DNA of 64,000 nt from Omphiscola glabra (Eukaryota > Mollusca > Gastropoda > Lymnaeidae). Made by a program: the position numbers and the translations under genes. Where the stretch lies: the NCBI GenBank assembly GCA_964017045.1, contig OZ024799.1, positions 26,609,596-26,673,595 of the forward strand, written 5' to 3'. This document shows positions 1-10,177 of the stretch, in pieces (within the stretch, counting starts at the first letter, position 1; each line of letters begins with the position of its first letter). The notes under the pieces are model-generated. The model was not told where the DNA came from, searched no databases, and saw only the letters and a program-made list of their open reading frames with translations.

Positions 1-432
1 ATATTTGATGGATTGCAGCAAGCTGTGGGTTCAGGACATGGATTTTTAGGGTGTCCTTAACACAGTCAATCCACCGACTGCATGATGAAATCGGACAGCC
101 TGCTAGTGTATGGATGGAATTCAGGTTGGCTGACTCACATTCTGACCTGAGGGCCAAACCAATTAATTTTTTGTTTGTTTTGGCCACATAGTGTCTGATT
201 GGGATGGCACTCCCATTTGACTTATTTCCTGGTTCCTAATAAGGTCCATTCTTGTTTTACCGGCTTCTGGCCTTAAAATCTCATCCCGCAGGTGAATATT
301 TTCTCTCAAGACTTTCATTCATAGCCCAGGTTTGACACTGGTATGTAAGCATTGAAATGAAGAAGGCGTTAATTAGCCTGGCTTTGGTCTCCATCTTTAT
401 TCTTGGGTATCTTATGTCATGAACCTAAATCA
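1..432 (-). pseudogene. Degenerate LINE reverse transcriptase, C-terminal part
   Basis: Read on the minus strand, about 313-420 gives KMETKARLINAFFISMLTYQ followed by CQTWAMNESLE, the hallmark block after the RT domain of many non-LTR elements (TYGCQTW). It continues toward position 1 with ANLNSIHTLAGCP and RWIDCVKDTLK, resembling the GRPRTRW tail. A stop interrupts near 290. This is an old fragment inserted in a MON2 intron. Confidence 0.7.
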
Positions 433-668
433 TCGAGATGAAACAATATTTCCCTCCAAAACAATTAGAAATATCTTATTCACACTGCAATTGTCCATGT
501 ATCAAGCATCTTATTACCCAAATTCATGAAGTCTAAAAAAACATATTTTCCCACTGCCATTGCACATATCTGGAAAATTATTACCACAACACATTTTTTT
601 CTTTCTTGGTTTGAATTCTCCCTCCCACCACCTGGTCCCACCACCTGGTTCCACAGGATGGTTGTTAC

Positions 669-801
669 CTGTTGTTCGAATTTTATCTTCTATGACCACC
701 CTGTCAAAGATGGCGGACACAAGTTGTTTGATCGCTGCAGCTGCTGTGTTGATGGTTGTACTGTCTTTGGTAAAATGAAGGCGGAAGCAAAGTACTAGAG
801 C
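669..801 (-). CDS. MON2: MON2 exon 5
   Basis: The exon is 133 nt, with acceptor TTCGCAG and donor GTAACA. It encodes [18 protein letters not shown], then [17 protein letters not shown], matching the family's [11 protein letters not shown] and TVRQVV segments. It ends in phase 1. No following exon is found in the remaining 668 bases. Confidence 0.9.
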
Positions 802-3800
802 CTGCGAACAAGATCGGAATGTATCAACTATTTCAACTAAAAGACATATTTAAACCAATTTTTCTTTATACATAGACAATCTGACAATTCAAGGTAAGTA
901 TCAATTATTATGTTGAAAGCTGTATTAATTGATATTTACTTTTGCCCAACGTTAGATCAAAAGTATAACACAACTACTACTGAGCAGTAAAATTAAACAA
1001 CCCCCTTTTCTTATAAGTCTTCATAAATGAAATTTTGAGCAATGTGGGGGTAGTGCTCACCCAAGGCTCGCAAGCACACATTTTTTTTTCATGCCCCCCT
1101 GAACTATATTAATATTCTAACGACCCTCCAGCTTTTACACTGCAGATTTATTTCACTAACTATTTCAGAAAAAACAAATGAAAATATTAACGCACTTGTA
1201 ATATTTTAAAAAAAAAAAAAAGAATCTCATTTAGCGCAGTTGTCCGGAATTTTATTTTGAGAGATCAGTGTCATCATATTTCCTTCATGATCTCCTTGAA
1301 AAACAGGAAAAACTGATTTTTGGAGGAAGGGGCTGGAGGGTGGGGCTGAACATTTGAAAGAATGTGCTGTCATTGGCAACGAGTCTATGGGTCAAGCTTA
1401 AGCTGGATGGTTGGTGGGAAGTGGGTCAATTAGTCCTCCAAAGATTTTGCCAGCCACCCGGTCACGAACGAAATCAAAGTTAACATGAAGGATTTAAAAC
1501 AACACTCCATAGCATCATCAGATTATAGCCACTTATTCAATGTAATCCTAGCAGTTTTCTTCTGGCTAACACAACAAAGAGCCACAAACTCAGCTCAGAA
1601 ATTATGCTAATATGGTTAAAATGTTCTTTTCTCTGCTACATCCATGTCCAAAGTAATAAAAGAATTATAAATCATAACCAGCAATTCATTTTGTACCAGA
1701 AAAAATAATTGACGGAATTACAAAACAAACCCAAGGCTTCACGCAGCAGGGAACGGTTAATAGAATGACAAACCTTAGCGAGAGATTCATGTTGTACCAC
1801 AGAATTAATGGTCAGAAGTAATATGGCTGTCTGCAGCAACTTAAGCTCTTCCAGCCCAGCCTCCATCAAGTGCCACAACATGCCAATAATGGAATCTGCT
1901 GCAGCCTAGAACCAAAGGAAATGTACATGTTACGTGTGTTGTTGTTTTTTATTTATTAGACAAACACAGCACACCCATTCAACAGGCAACCCAATAAAAA
2001 ATAAAGTGTCATTACTGTAATGGGAATGTTAAATTCATTGCTAAGTTTGTCATAAAATTACAATCTTTATAAAAAATAAGTTTCTTTATTCTATTGGAAT
2101 AAACAGTTTGCTAAGTCTCTAAAACGCTGTTAAAAAGTAAGAAATTATGACATAGATATTATTACAGTTTTCTTATGCATTTAGCATTCTTTCAAATTTT
2201 CTTGACAAGTAAGATTGTAAATAGTCATCCCCATCTAAGCATGTCAGATTAATATTTAAAGTTTTGAAAGGTCTTGAATTACAACAACAAAAAAATGGGA
2301 CAGGAAAATAAAAATAAATTTCAAAATAAAAAATGTAAATAGGATTTCAAGGAATTATTTATATCCTCAATATTTCCATTCACACAGCTTGAATGCAATC
2401 TACTCTATATTTTTCATACTTCCTTTAACAGAGCAATGTTTTCTTTTACTCATTGGATATCAATAGTTTTAATGTTAACTCTTTGGCTCCCAGGAGGTAT
2501 CCCATGGGTTTTACCAAGAAGTTTCGGACACAGAACAAAAACAAGACCACTGTTAAACTTAAATCTAAATCGTAAGATTCAAAGAAGAGATAGAACCCAC
2601 CCCCAAATGTTGTCTATAAATGGAAAGGAAATTGAATGTACATTGCTATAAAATGACTTTGATATAAGGTTGGAATATAATTATAATTTTTTTATTTGTT
2701 GACAACAGCACAGACAAAAATAGATATGAAAAAAATAGTTCACCAATGTCAAATTACTAAATGTTTATTTCAAAAATTTGTATACCAATCGGCAAAATAT
2801 TTTCTACTAGCACTAGTATCAGTAAACAGTTCAAACTCAACAGTTTCAGCAAAATTTATGAATAATCCTCTAGCTCTAGCAGTAAATGTGTTCAAGTTTT
2901 AGTTAAGGGCAAAGAACACTTTCTTGAAGCCAACTTTCAACACGTGGTTGTTGACATTTTTCTTACTTAAATGCCTGAGATGTAAAACTAATATAGATTT
3001 TATCATATTGCAGTATTTGAATTAGTTCTGGAGCTAATCCAAGCCTTTATACCGCTTTTAACGAAATTATTATTAAATTGGCAAGCATGCTCACTGGACT
3101 TTAAGTACAACATGCATAAACTGTATATATTTTTACAAACCGTAGAGACAGCTTCATTGGATATCATTCTTTGTACTGCAACAAGACACAGTGGTAAAAG
3201 CTTGGGGTTTTTTGTGTCACATCCAAGAACAAAAGGATGAATGACATCAGTGCTGATGGACAACAGGCCTAGGACATAAAAATAGCATGTTTATGGTAGT
3301 TATTTTTCTTAATTATTTAATTTTTTTTTAATTTCACACTTTTAATAGAATTAAAAACACACAAAAATTCCGTTTTACTTTAAATATTTATCCATTTTTT
3401 TTAAAACATATATATTATTAAATTCTAACAACTTACCAGCAATTATGTCTTCATTCTTTGTAGAAATGGTGCGTAACCTCACTTGCACCATTTCAGCACA
3501 CTGAAAATGTATTCACATTTTAACAAATGATAGTGTGAGAAAGAAATTTTTGTAACATATGAAATGTCTGTAAATCTTGATATTTCAAACTACATGCTTA
3601 ATTTGTACGTATCATGTTGATAATTAAAATGTAGTGAGATACAAAAAAAATAAAGCTGAATCATACATCCAATTATTTATTGCTGAGGACTAGTTTTGAT
3701 TTTAAATTGTTAAGGGAGAATAAGAAAAGATGCTATCTTTATTTTGAAAAAGGATGGTAGCACATCAGTGATTACATACATTTTTTTTAAGTACATGTTC

Positions 3801-4023
3801 CAGTTAAAACATTAACCTAAACTCCTCTTCACAATTTAAGATCCTTAAAAATAGCTATGAAGAAATATAATGAATTTATTCATTTTAAAAATCATCTGAA
3901 AGGTACCTCTTTCACTTCAGGGTGTTTCCTTTTACATTCTGCAGACAAGGTTCGCAGATCATTCTGCATACTATCTAAGAGTTTCTTAGCCAAAGCTGGA
4001 TTGTTTTGTCCCTGATTAGCCAT
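669..4023 (-). CDS. MON2: MON2 homologue, 5' five coding exons (partial gene)
   Basis: Five exons with GT/AG borders join in a consistent reading frame to give about 191 residues from the initiator Met. The product aligns by eye with the N-terminus of animal MON2: [57 protein letters not shown] and [10 protein letters not shown] match the corresponding human segments. MON2 is a large (about 1,700 residue) scaffold related to the non-catalytic parts of large Arf-GEFs; with Dopey it acts on Golgi and endosomal membranes in endosome-to-Golgi transport. The part present lies in the N-terminal DCB-type helical region. The remaining exons must lie left of the window. The introns are 105-1,371 bp, short compared with CaMKI. 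No stop or frameshift is seen in any exon. Confidence 0.93.
802..1773. other. MON2 intron 4, no further gene seen
   Basis: AT-rich intronic sequence with a T8 run near 1080 and an A14 run near 1208. The 1310-1460 stretch is similar in wording to 25540-25690 (fused poly-G/ggctg, then gtcattggcaacgag and ggttggtgggaag), so both are probably copies of an unclassified dispersed repeat. No coding potential is convincing. Confidence 0.5.
1774..1905 (-). CDS. MON2: MON2 exon 4
   Basis: The exon is 132 nt (44 codons), with acceptor TTCTAG and donor GTTTGT. It encodes [19 protein letters not shown] and [12 protein letters not shown]. The same atypical GTTTGT donor is used by exon 3. Confidence 0.93.
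1906..3140. other. MON2 intron 3
   Basis: AT-rich sequence. At 2475 a TTAA is followed by CTCTTTGGCTCCC, resembling a piggyBac-like terminus, but the opposite end was not found. The open frames here (for example 2436..2651) have no recognisable family. Confidence 0.4.
3141..3268 (-). CDS. MON2: MON2 exon 3
   Basis: The exon is 128 nt, with acceptor TCCTAG and donor GTTTGT. It encodes 43 residues including [14 protein letters not shown] and [12 protein letters not shown], the strongest family match in the gene. It leaves phase 0. Confidence 0.93.
3437..3500 (-). CDS. MON2: MON2 exon 2
   Basis: The exon is 64 nt, preceded by a TTTTCAG acceptor and followed by GTAAGT. It encodes [21 protein letters not shown] plus the first base of a Gly codon. 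The family has an equivalent segment with an IKVKTI core at this point. Confidence 0.88.
3907..4023 (-). CDS. MON2: MON2 exon 1 (start codon)
   Basis: The exon is 117 nt, 39 codons from ATG at 4023..4021, starting [16 protein letters not shown] and ending HPEVKE. The donor GTACCT follows directly (phase 0). The Met is chosen because the adjacent residues match the known N-terminus of the family, with only a few extra residues before KKLL. Confidence 0.92.
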
Positions 4024-5790
4024 GGCTTTAAGGGGCTTGAATTGTCAAATTCAAGATTAATTAACAACTGTGTGAAAATCTGGAGAAATGTCTTGATAAA
4101 CACCTGTAGAGATATTGTTTTTAAATAATTATTTTGTATGAACATATTATAATACGTCTATATTTTGCATAATTTAAAATGTTAAGTGATGCAAAATTGT
4201 ATGAAGAGTCTCCAAAAAATAAAGAATTAGTGTGATATTATATGTTGTATAACATTTTTTTAAAAATAAATGATCTGTTTATGGCTAAATCACTTGGCAC
4301 ATTAGTCCATTAATAGATTAATAAAAGCTTTAAGTTTCAAACATAGGCCCATATAAATCATTATTCTAACTGTAAAAAACTTAACATGAATTATTTTTCT
4401 TGTCAGTCAGTATCAGATATATTTATTTTAATATATTTATTTTAATTTGTTAGGCCTGGCCTAACATTGTTCACAATCATTGTCTAAATTTAATAGTTTT
4501 AATATTTTCCAGCTGTCTATAAACTTAAGTCTTAATAGTTGCAGTTACAGGAAGTCACTGGCATTGCTAACTTAGTCATAGACATAATTCAGAATAGACA
4601 TTTACTTTGTTTACTTTTTTTTTCTGGTTTTCATTTAATAACAACAAGTCACTAGTCAGGACTAGTCTATAATTCAATTGGTATTATGAGCTACATAAGT
4701 GATTATTTCTGATAAGAGATGACATAGACAAAATAGAATATGTAGACAGTAGAATAAAAGTATTTATGAGACATAAAATTAAATAACTTAAAAATTTCAA
4801 TCAATTAGTGAATTAGTAGCAGACGACTCAGACGAAACTTTATTATAAAACTAAGTTACTTCTATGGAAGAATAAAAGTGGGCGTAGTCTAACAGCTGTT
4901 CATATTTTTTTTATTAAATAAAAAAATTGTATTGTTCTCACATAAACACCAAGGGCAGACTTAAATATTCCAAAATTTCCTCAATATTAAAACTTAAAAA
5001 TGTGAACAAATATTAGTCAGCTACAGGGTTGTTTTGAAATAGGAGGCTGCCATGTTGGAGTAGTGACGATGCCAACAAAAGGGAACCGACTCTAATTTAT
5101 AAGTATGGAGAGTTTGAGTTTCAATTCGTTTTAATTTTTTTTTTTAATTAAAAATAAAATACAATAATGTTATATGTTATATTTGTTTACATTTGTGTAT
5201 TTATGAACTATTTTTAGAATGTACACAAAATTATCACAAATTTTAAAATAAATTAGCCTTAAGTATTCACAGTCGTAACTCATGTCCATGACCATGTCCA
5301 TGTCACAAGGTTTTTTTTAATAAGTTAAGCACAGATGTAACCGACAGGACACATGACATGGACAGGGTTTCTACCGTCCCGCATAGGAAATAATAAGCAA
5401 GCTGGGGTTATGCCAGACTAAAGAAATATGAGTTTATGGGAGTTGGGTCTAAATAACAGGTTAAAGATTGGTAGGTCCCATAAAAGACGTCATGAGTCAT
5501 AAACCTTTTGAACGATTTTTTTAACCCACCCATACCCATCCTCACCCTCCAAATAGTTATAAATTTGTAACAAAATCTTGAAAAATCAACACACAATGTC
5601 ACAAATTCGTTGACGTTACCCATCCTTATCTATGTGTGTGACGCAATTCATGGATAGCCTCATTACTGAATTTACTATTATTATCATTCGTAGTAGTTTT
5701 AGGGCTGGGTTCACCACGCTGTTCATACAGACTGTTTCAAACATTAACAAACATAATCATGAACTTAAAAATTAACATACATTACAAATG
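4024..5790. other. Region upstream of MON2
   Basis: This 1.8 kb should hold the MON2 5' UTR and promoter, transcribed leftward. The sequence is strongly AT-rich with no CpG-dense block, and I cannot place a TATA box or initiator with confidence. The stretch 5280-5380 contains short repeats of catgaccatg/catggac. No other gene is supported. Confidence 0.4.
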
Positions 5791-5794
5791 TATA

Positions 5795-6191
5795 TTCACT
5801 CCACCCAATCCATAACTATTTACATGTCAAGCCATGGACGGCACCCAGCAGCATCGTTTATCGGTCAGAGGGTGAATCAGTCAGGATAGTAGAATTTAAA
5901 GAGATGTGTTTTGAGTGCAGTTTTGAAGGCTGTGATGGTCGTTTTATTGCGGATGTATAGTGGAAGAGAATTCCATTGTTTTGCGGCACAGAAAGAGAAA
6001 GATCGTTCACCGTATGTTTCTGTGCGTGTCTTGGGAACAGAGAGAATACGCGTGTCTGTGGAGGAGCGAAGCTGTCGAAGGGGGGAATAGACAGAGATAA
6101 GTTCGGTTAGATATGAAGGGCAGGAATTCGAGAAAAAGTTGTGGCAGAGAACAGAGAGTTTGTAGTCAATCCGTGCTTGTACACCGAGCAA
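5795..6191 (-). pseudogene. CR1/L2-type LINE, 3' end with RT C-terminus
   Basis: A frame of 104 codons at 5877..6191 gives ARIDYKLSVLCHNFFS, then TELISVYSPLRQLRSSTDTR and FSFCAAKQWNSLPLYIR. This is the conserved C-terminal tail of CR1/L2/Jockey-group ORF2 proteins. The 3' non-coding tail (5795..5880) recurs at about 35078..35180, showing a family dispersed in this genome. It is 5'-truncated, as is usual for LINEs. The frame is open, so the copy is not very old. Confidence 0.85.
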
Positions 6192-7420
6192 ATGAAGTTT
6201 TTGTTATCATTGAACATTTAGACTGAGTTTATCCCGATGAGACCACAGTTGCTATATTTATAAATTATAATAAATCAAGTAGACCACCATATTAATTTGT
6301 TGAAATAGTTCTCATGGCTTACCTAGAGGCAGGGTATGTGAGTGAAGTCGACACTTTTGGGATTTATGTATATCATAATATAGGGGTTACCAGACGTCCG
6401 TATTTAAGACGGACAGTTTTTATTTTCAACCCCTTTGTCCATACTAATTTTTGGGTCCTTATTTGTCCGTACTTTCCTCTTGTCACCCGGCTTGTCCATA
6501 CTTTTGGCAGCGACGACTCGCTTGTCTTATTTCCCTTTGTCTTATCTTATTTCTCTGCAAAGACCATCGCAGTGAATAGCTTCAGCTCCATTTGACAGTC
6601 CAAAAATACCATAGTTATCTCCAAAGCTGTAAAAATATCACTAAATGTTGTGTAGGAATTATCGTCATAGTGTTGCCATTTTTTTCCACAAACGAACTGG
6701 CTAGGTATCGCTTCAATAGTACTCAGTAGTAGCAGTGTTACAGTAATATTTCGTCCACTGTACCTTTAATGTGCTATTTCAGTGGTTCCTATAATGTTTC
6801 GATTCCTTGCGCTTGTGCCAAATTTAGGTTTTCACCATTATTTTGCTGCTTCTTCGGATACTACTTTCAGTTCAGTGCTATTTTTATTTTATTCTGTTTT
6901 TAATCTTGTTTGTTCGCTGCGGAGGAAATGTTGCACCTGGGGCGAGGCCGGAAAATAATGGCATTTAATATATAGAAAAAGTGCCCCTGGGGTGGATCAG
7001 TAAAAAAAACAACTCCCCCCTCCCCAACATCTGAAGTATATGGAAATCGATATTTTATTTCACTTTTTAGATACTATCTAAAGTAGATTTTGTGACTGCC
7101 CTTTTTTGCTCCATTCCCATGGCTCTGCCTGATGGCAACATGGCACCCAGAGCGACGCATATTATGGGGACCGCATGGCTGATCAAATTGTCGGCGGTAT
7201 AAACCCGCGACACATTTTTTTAAAAAATCCATTACATTCTTTGATTTCTTTGGTATTTTTATGGGGATGGGGAATGAAAGCTAATTGTACGGACGAATTT
7301 GGCCGGGGGAGGGGTGTCCAAAAAAAGTCAAGCACAACACCCCCCCCCCCCCCCCACTTCCACACTGGTATGGTTCCGGTTGCTGTGAGCCTTTGTGTCC
7401 GTAATTAGTATCCGAAAAAT
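6192..7420. other. Unassigned sequence
   Basis: No gene is recognised. At 7300-7360 there is a G-rich segment followed by C16 (7340..7355), as in other poly-C tracts of this window. The open frame at 6314..6595 has no recognisable motifs. Confidence 0.35.
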
Positions 7421-7439
7421 CTGATAAGCTTATCATATT

Positions 7440-8129
7440 TGTTTGTCTGTTTGTTCCACAAAGTCTTTTACATGGATTGATGGATCTTGAGCAAATTTGG
7501 TACATATATCCATCATTATCAGAAAGGAACAGTTAATCTTAAGGGTTTCAAAACTTTTTATAACATTTCGTTTGGTGGCGGGGGCCCAAAATGTCGTTTT
7601 TTTCAGCCCATATGAGCTATACAAATAAAATTAACAACAAATAGGGCCCACTCCTAAATGAGTAGATGGATCTTGACCAAACTTAGTACACATACACTTT
7701 ATTATCCATTTTCAAATACCGAAAGGTACTGAACTCAAAATATCCATCCCTCTTGGGCCGGGGGCCCCATTTCATTTTTCCTTATATATGCATTATAAAT
7801 ATAATAGGCTTAGACAACACTTTAGGTTCTATGTGAATTCATGGATCTATGCCTAGCTTGGTAGCAATAACCTTCATTGTCCGTATTGAAATATCGGTGG
7901 ATTTAAAACTAATAATATCAAATCTAGAATGTTCCAGAAAGTTCGATAATTTTAAAAAGCTATATCTATGACATTTTTAAATACATTTAAATGGGACAAA
8001 TTTTAACTTCATAACTTATCAGAATGATTTCTAAAGGGCCCCATCTCAGGCAAAACGAATTCGGCACAATTATGGAATGGGCTCGGGATTGCAATGGCAG
8101 TCCCAGGCTACGCTGAGTATATTGGCTAG
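7440..8129 (+). mobile_element. Helitron-like non-autonomous element (3' end)
   Basis: The 3' end has a short GC hairpin (CCCAG GCTACG CTGAG, one mismatch) followed 12 bases later by CTAG and then T, at 8126..8130. This is the usual Helitron terminus of hairpin plus CTRR inserted before T. The body has diverged internal repetitions of 'gatggatcttgaccaaactt' type (about 7478, 7668, 7842), common in Helitron-N families of invertebrates. No Rep or helicase coding is present. The 5' end is estimated only. Confidence 0.5.
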
Positions 8130-9091
8130 TATAATATATTAATTTTTATCAGAGGTGTAGCTCGCTTGTTCGGCTGATTTATAACTTCAACTATCCATCG
8201 ACAACACATTCCTTAGGTGATTGGAAATGGATGGGACGCCAACTTAAATCTCACTGGACAAATTAATTAACTGTTATATTAGTTTAAAAACATAAATTTT
8301 ATATTTTGTAAACATAACATAGAAATTGCATATTACGATGATGAGCATTTTAATTTTGTTTTTTAATGAGCCAATTGGGGCCTTCCATAAATGACGTCAC
8401 ACTTCTAGGGGGAGGGGGTCAGATTTTTGTGACGATGTGTGAGGGGGGGGAGGACTCAAGCAATGTGACGTCACATGAGAAATGGAATATTGTAGTAATG
8501 AACTGCACTTAATAACCCTAAATTACAGTCACTTTTAACATATTCTTTTATACAACAATTAAAATAACTACTATCACTGAGAGAAGCATTACAGGTATGC
8601 GAGGTCCGAAAAATGGCCTCTGATCAAGTTACAGGACGCCAGCGGGGAGGAGAATGGGGATGTAGTTACAATGACTGTCCTGAGAATTTATGGCTAAATG
8701 TGGACATGGACATGGGAGTCATAGAAGTAGTACTACCACGGGTTAGTGGTATGAAACGAAAAAAAGGTTGACGCCCGGGGGGGGGGGGGGGGGTATCTTA
8801 GTAAATGCTCCAGGGTGGGGATTCTTAATTTTTTGTAGCGCTGCTGGGCCACTCCGCTTTAAACATCCCCCAACGTATAAATCATATTGTAATAATATTA
8901 ATAATAATTTAAAAATTTACTTATCGTACTTTTAATTCACTTTTTATAAACAAGGGGGAAACATTACCAATACATCAATGTACCAACAAAATTCACCAGA
9001 AAAGAATTTGCTGCTGCAAATCAAAATGCATAAAAACGTTTTTAAAATATATTTAAAAGCAACAACAACCAGCAATGGCCACAAATACAAT

Positions 9092-9371
9092 CAGTGGCGT
9101 AGCTAGGGTTGGTGTCAATCAGTGGCGTAGCTAGGGTTGGTGTCAATCAGTGGCGTAGCTAGGGTTGGTGTCAATCAGTGGCGTAGCTAGGGTTGGTGTC
9201 AATCAGTGGCGTAGCTAGGGTTGGTGTCAATCAGTGGCGTAGCTAGGGTTGGTGTCAATCAGTGGCGTAGCTAGGGTTGGTGTCAATCAGTGGCGTAGCT
9301 AGGGTTGGTGTCAATCAGTGGCGTAGCTAGGGTTGGTGTCAATCAGTGGCGTAGCTAGGGTTGTTGTCACC
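9092..9371. repeat. 28-bp tandem array, 10 copies
   Basis: The unit cagtggcgtagctagggttg plus gtgtcaat starts at 9092, 9120, 9148 and so on to 9344, virtually identical in every copy; only the last differs (gttgttgtcacc). It is made of the terminal inverted repeat of the surrounding MITE; copy B has a single unit at 29248. The near-perfect homogeneity implies recent amplification. Confidence 0.97.
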
Positions 9372-9897
9372 ATGTCCGGTACACTCGTGGTGTCACCACC
9401 CCACCCCCTCGACTACCTTGTTGTAATTCTTCTTGTTAAACTTAGTCTACAGTAAAACAAATACAAGAATAAAAACAAATTAATTGAAGGTTAGGAGATT
9501 TATGTATTTTAGAACTGTGACTTGTACTTAGAATCGCCAATTGTAATCAAAGGATAGCTTTATTGCTCGGAATTTAGATACATATAGCATCCTGTCCCTT
9601 ACAAAAATTACCAAACACTTCATTCGGCATTCGGCGTTGAAACATGGTCAAAACGGTGTGTTTCTGACCTAATAATAAGGTAACATAATTGCTGACGCAT
9701 TAACCTTGAAATTTTAATAAAACAGGCATTTTGATTGGTTCAATGGGTGGAAAATGTACGTGTCATTTGTTATCCTTTAAGGAATTTCGGTTAGACCGAG
9801 AAATGTGTGCTCTGTAAATACGCAATTTTAAAATTTGGTATCACCCCCTGAGATGGTGTCACTCGGTGTGGTCCGCATCCTCCTAGCTACGCCCCTG
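9092..9897 (+). mobile_element. hAT-type MITE nested in repeat A, with amplified left end
   Basis: It starts CAGTGGCGTAGCTAGGGTT and ends CCTAGCTACGCCCCTG, imperfect terminal inverted repeats. It is flanked by a perfect 8-bp duplication, aatacaat at 9084..9091 and 9898..9905, as hAT transposition leaves. The orthologous-position copy in repeat B (29248..29642) is about 395 bp. No transposase is present. Confidence 0.8.
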
Positions 9898-10177
9898 AAT
9901 ACAATTTTCTGGTCTTCCACACCTCAGGGCTGGGGAGATACTTTTACCAATGTTAAGAACCACTGTTCTAGTGAAATGTTTCTGACACAGGTGCAGTAAT
10001 TTCATATCCACGAGTGGTGAATTTCTTAAGGGTTTTGTAAAGGACAGTAGTGGACAGGGACTTTTTATAGGAGTTGGGGTTCCTTTATCATCATTGTAGT
10101 TTTTACAACATTGTATCTGCTTCAACATTGTACCGGGGCAAAATGTGGACCTATATTCAACATTTATCAACCTGAAT

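Larger units (their letters stand above)
8367..10125 (+). repeat. Dispersed compound repeat, copy A
   Basis: It begins with ttggggccttccataaatga and tracks the copy at 27114..29945 over most of its length: acgtcac-rich start, ctctgatcaagttacaggac, an internal cagtggcgtagc element, and the block at 9905-10060 (ttttctggtcttccacacct). Ends of this family pair as an inverted repeat in copy B (ggggccatccataaat / atttatggctggcccc), suggesting a DNA-transposon-derived unit. Copy A loses its right end near 10070-10170, next to the LINE at 10.18 kb. The G17 run at 8777..8793 lies inside. Confidence 0.75.

Noticed and set aside
9092..9371. Regular repeats as a CRISPR array
   Set aside because: Units are directly adjacent with no unique spacers, and the window is eukaryotic; it is a MITE-derived tandem array.
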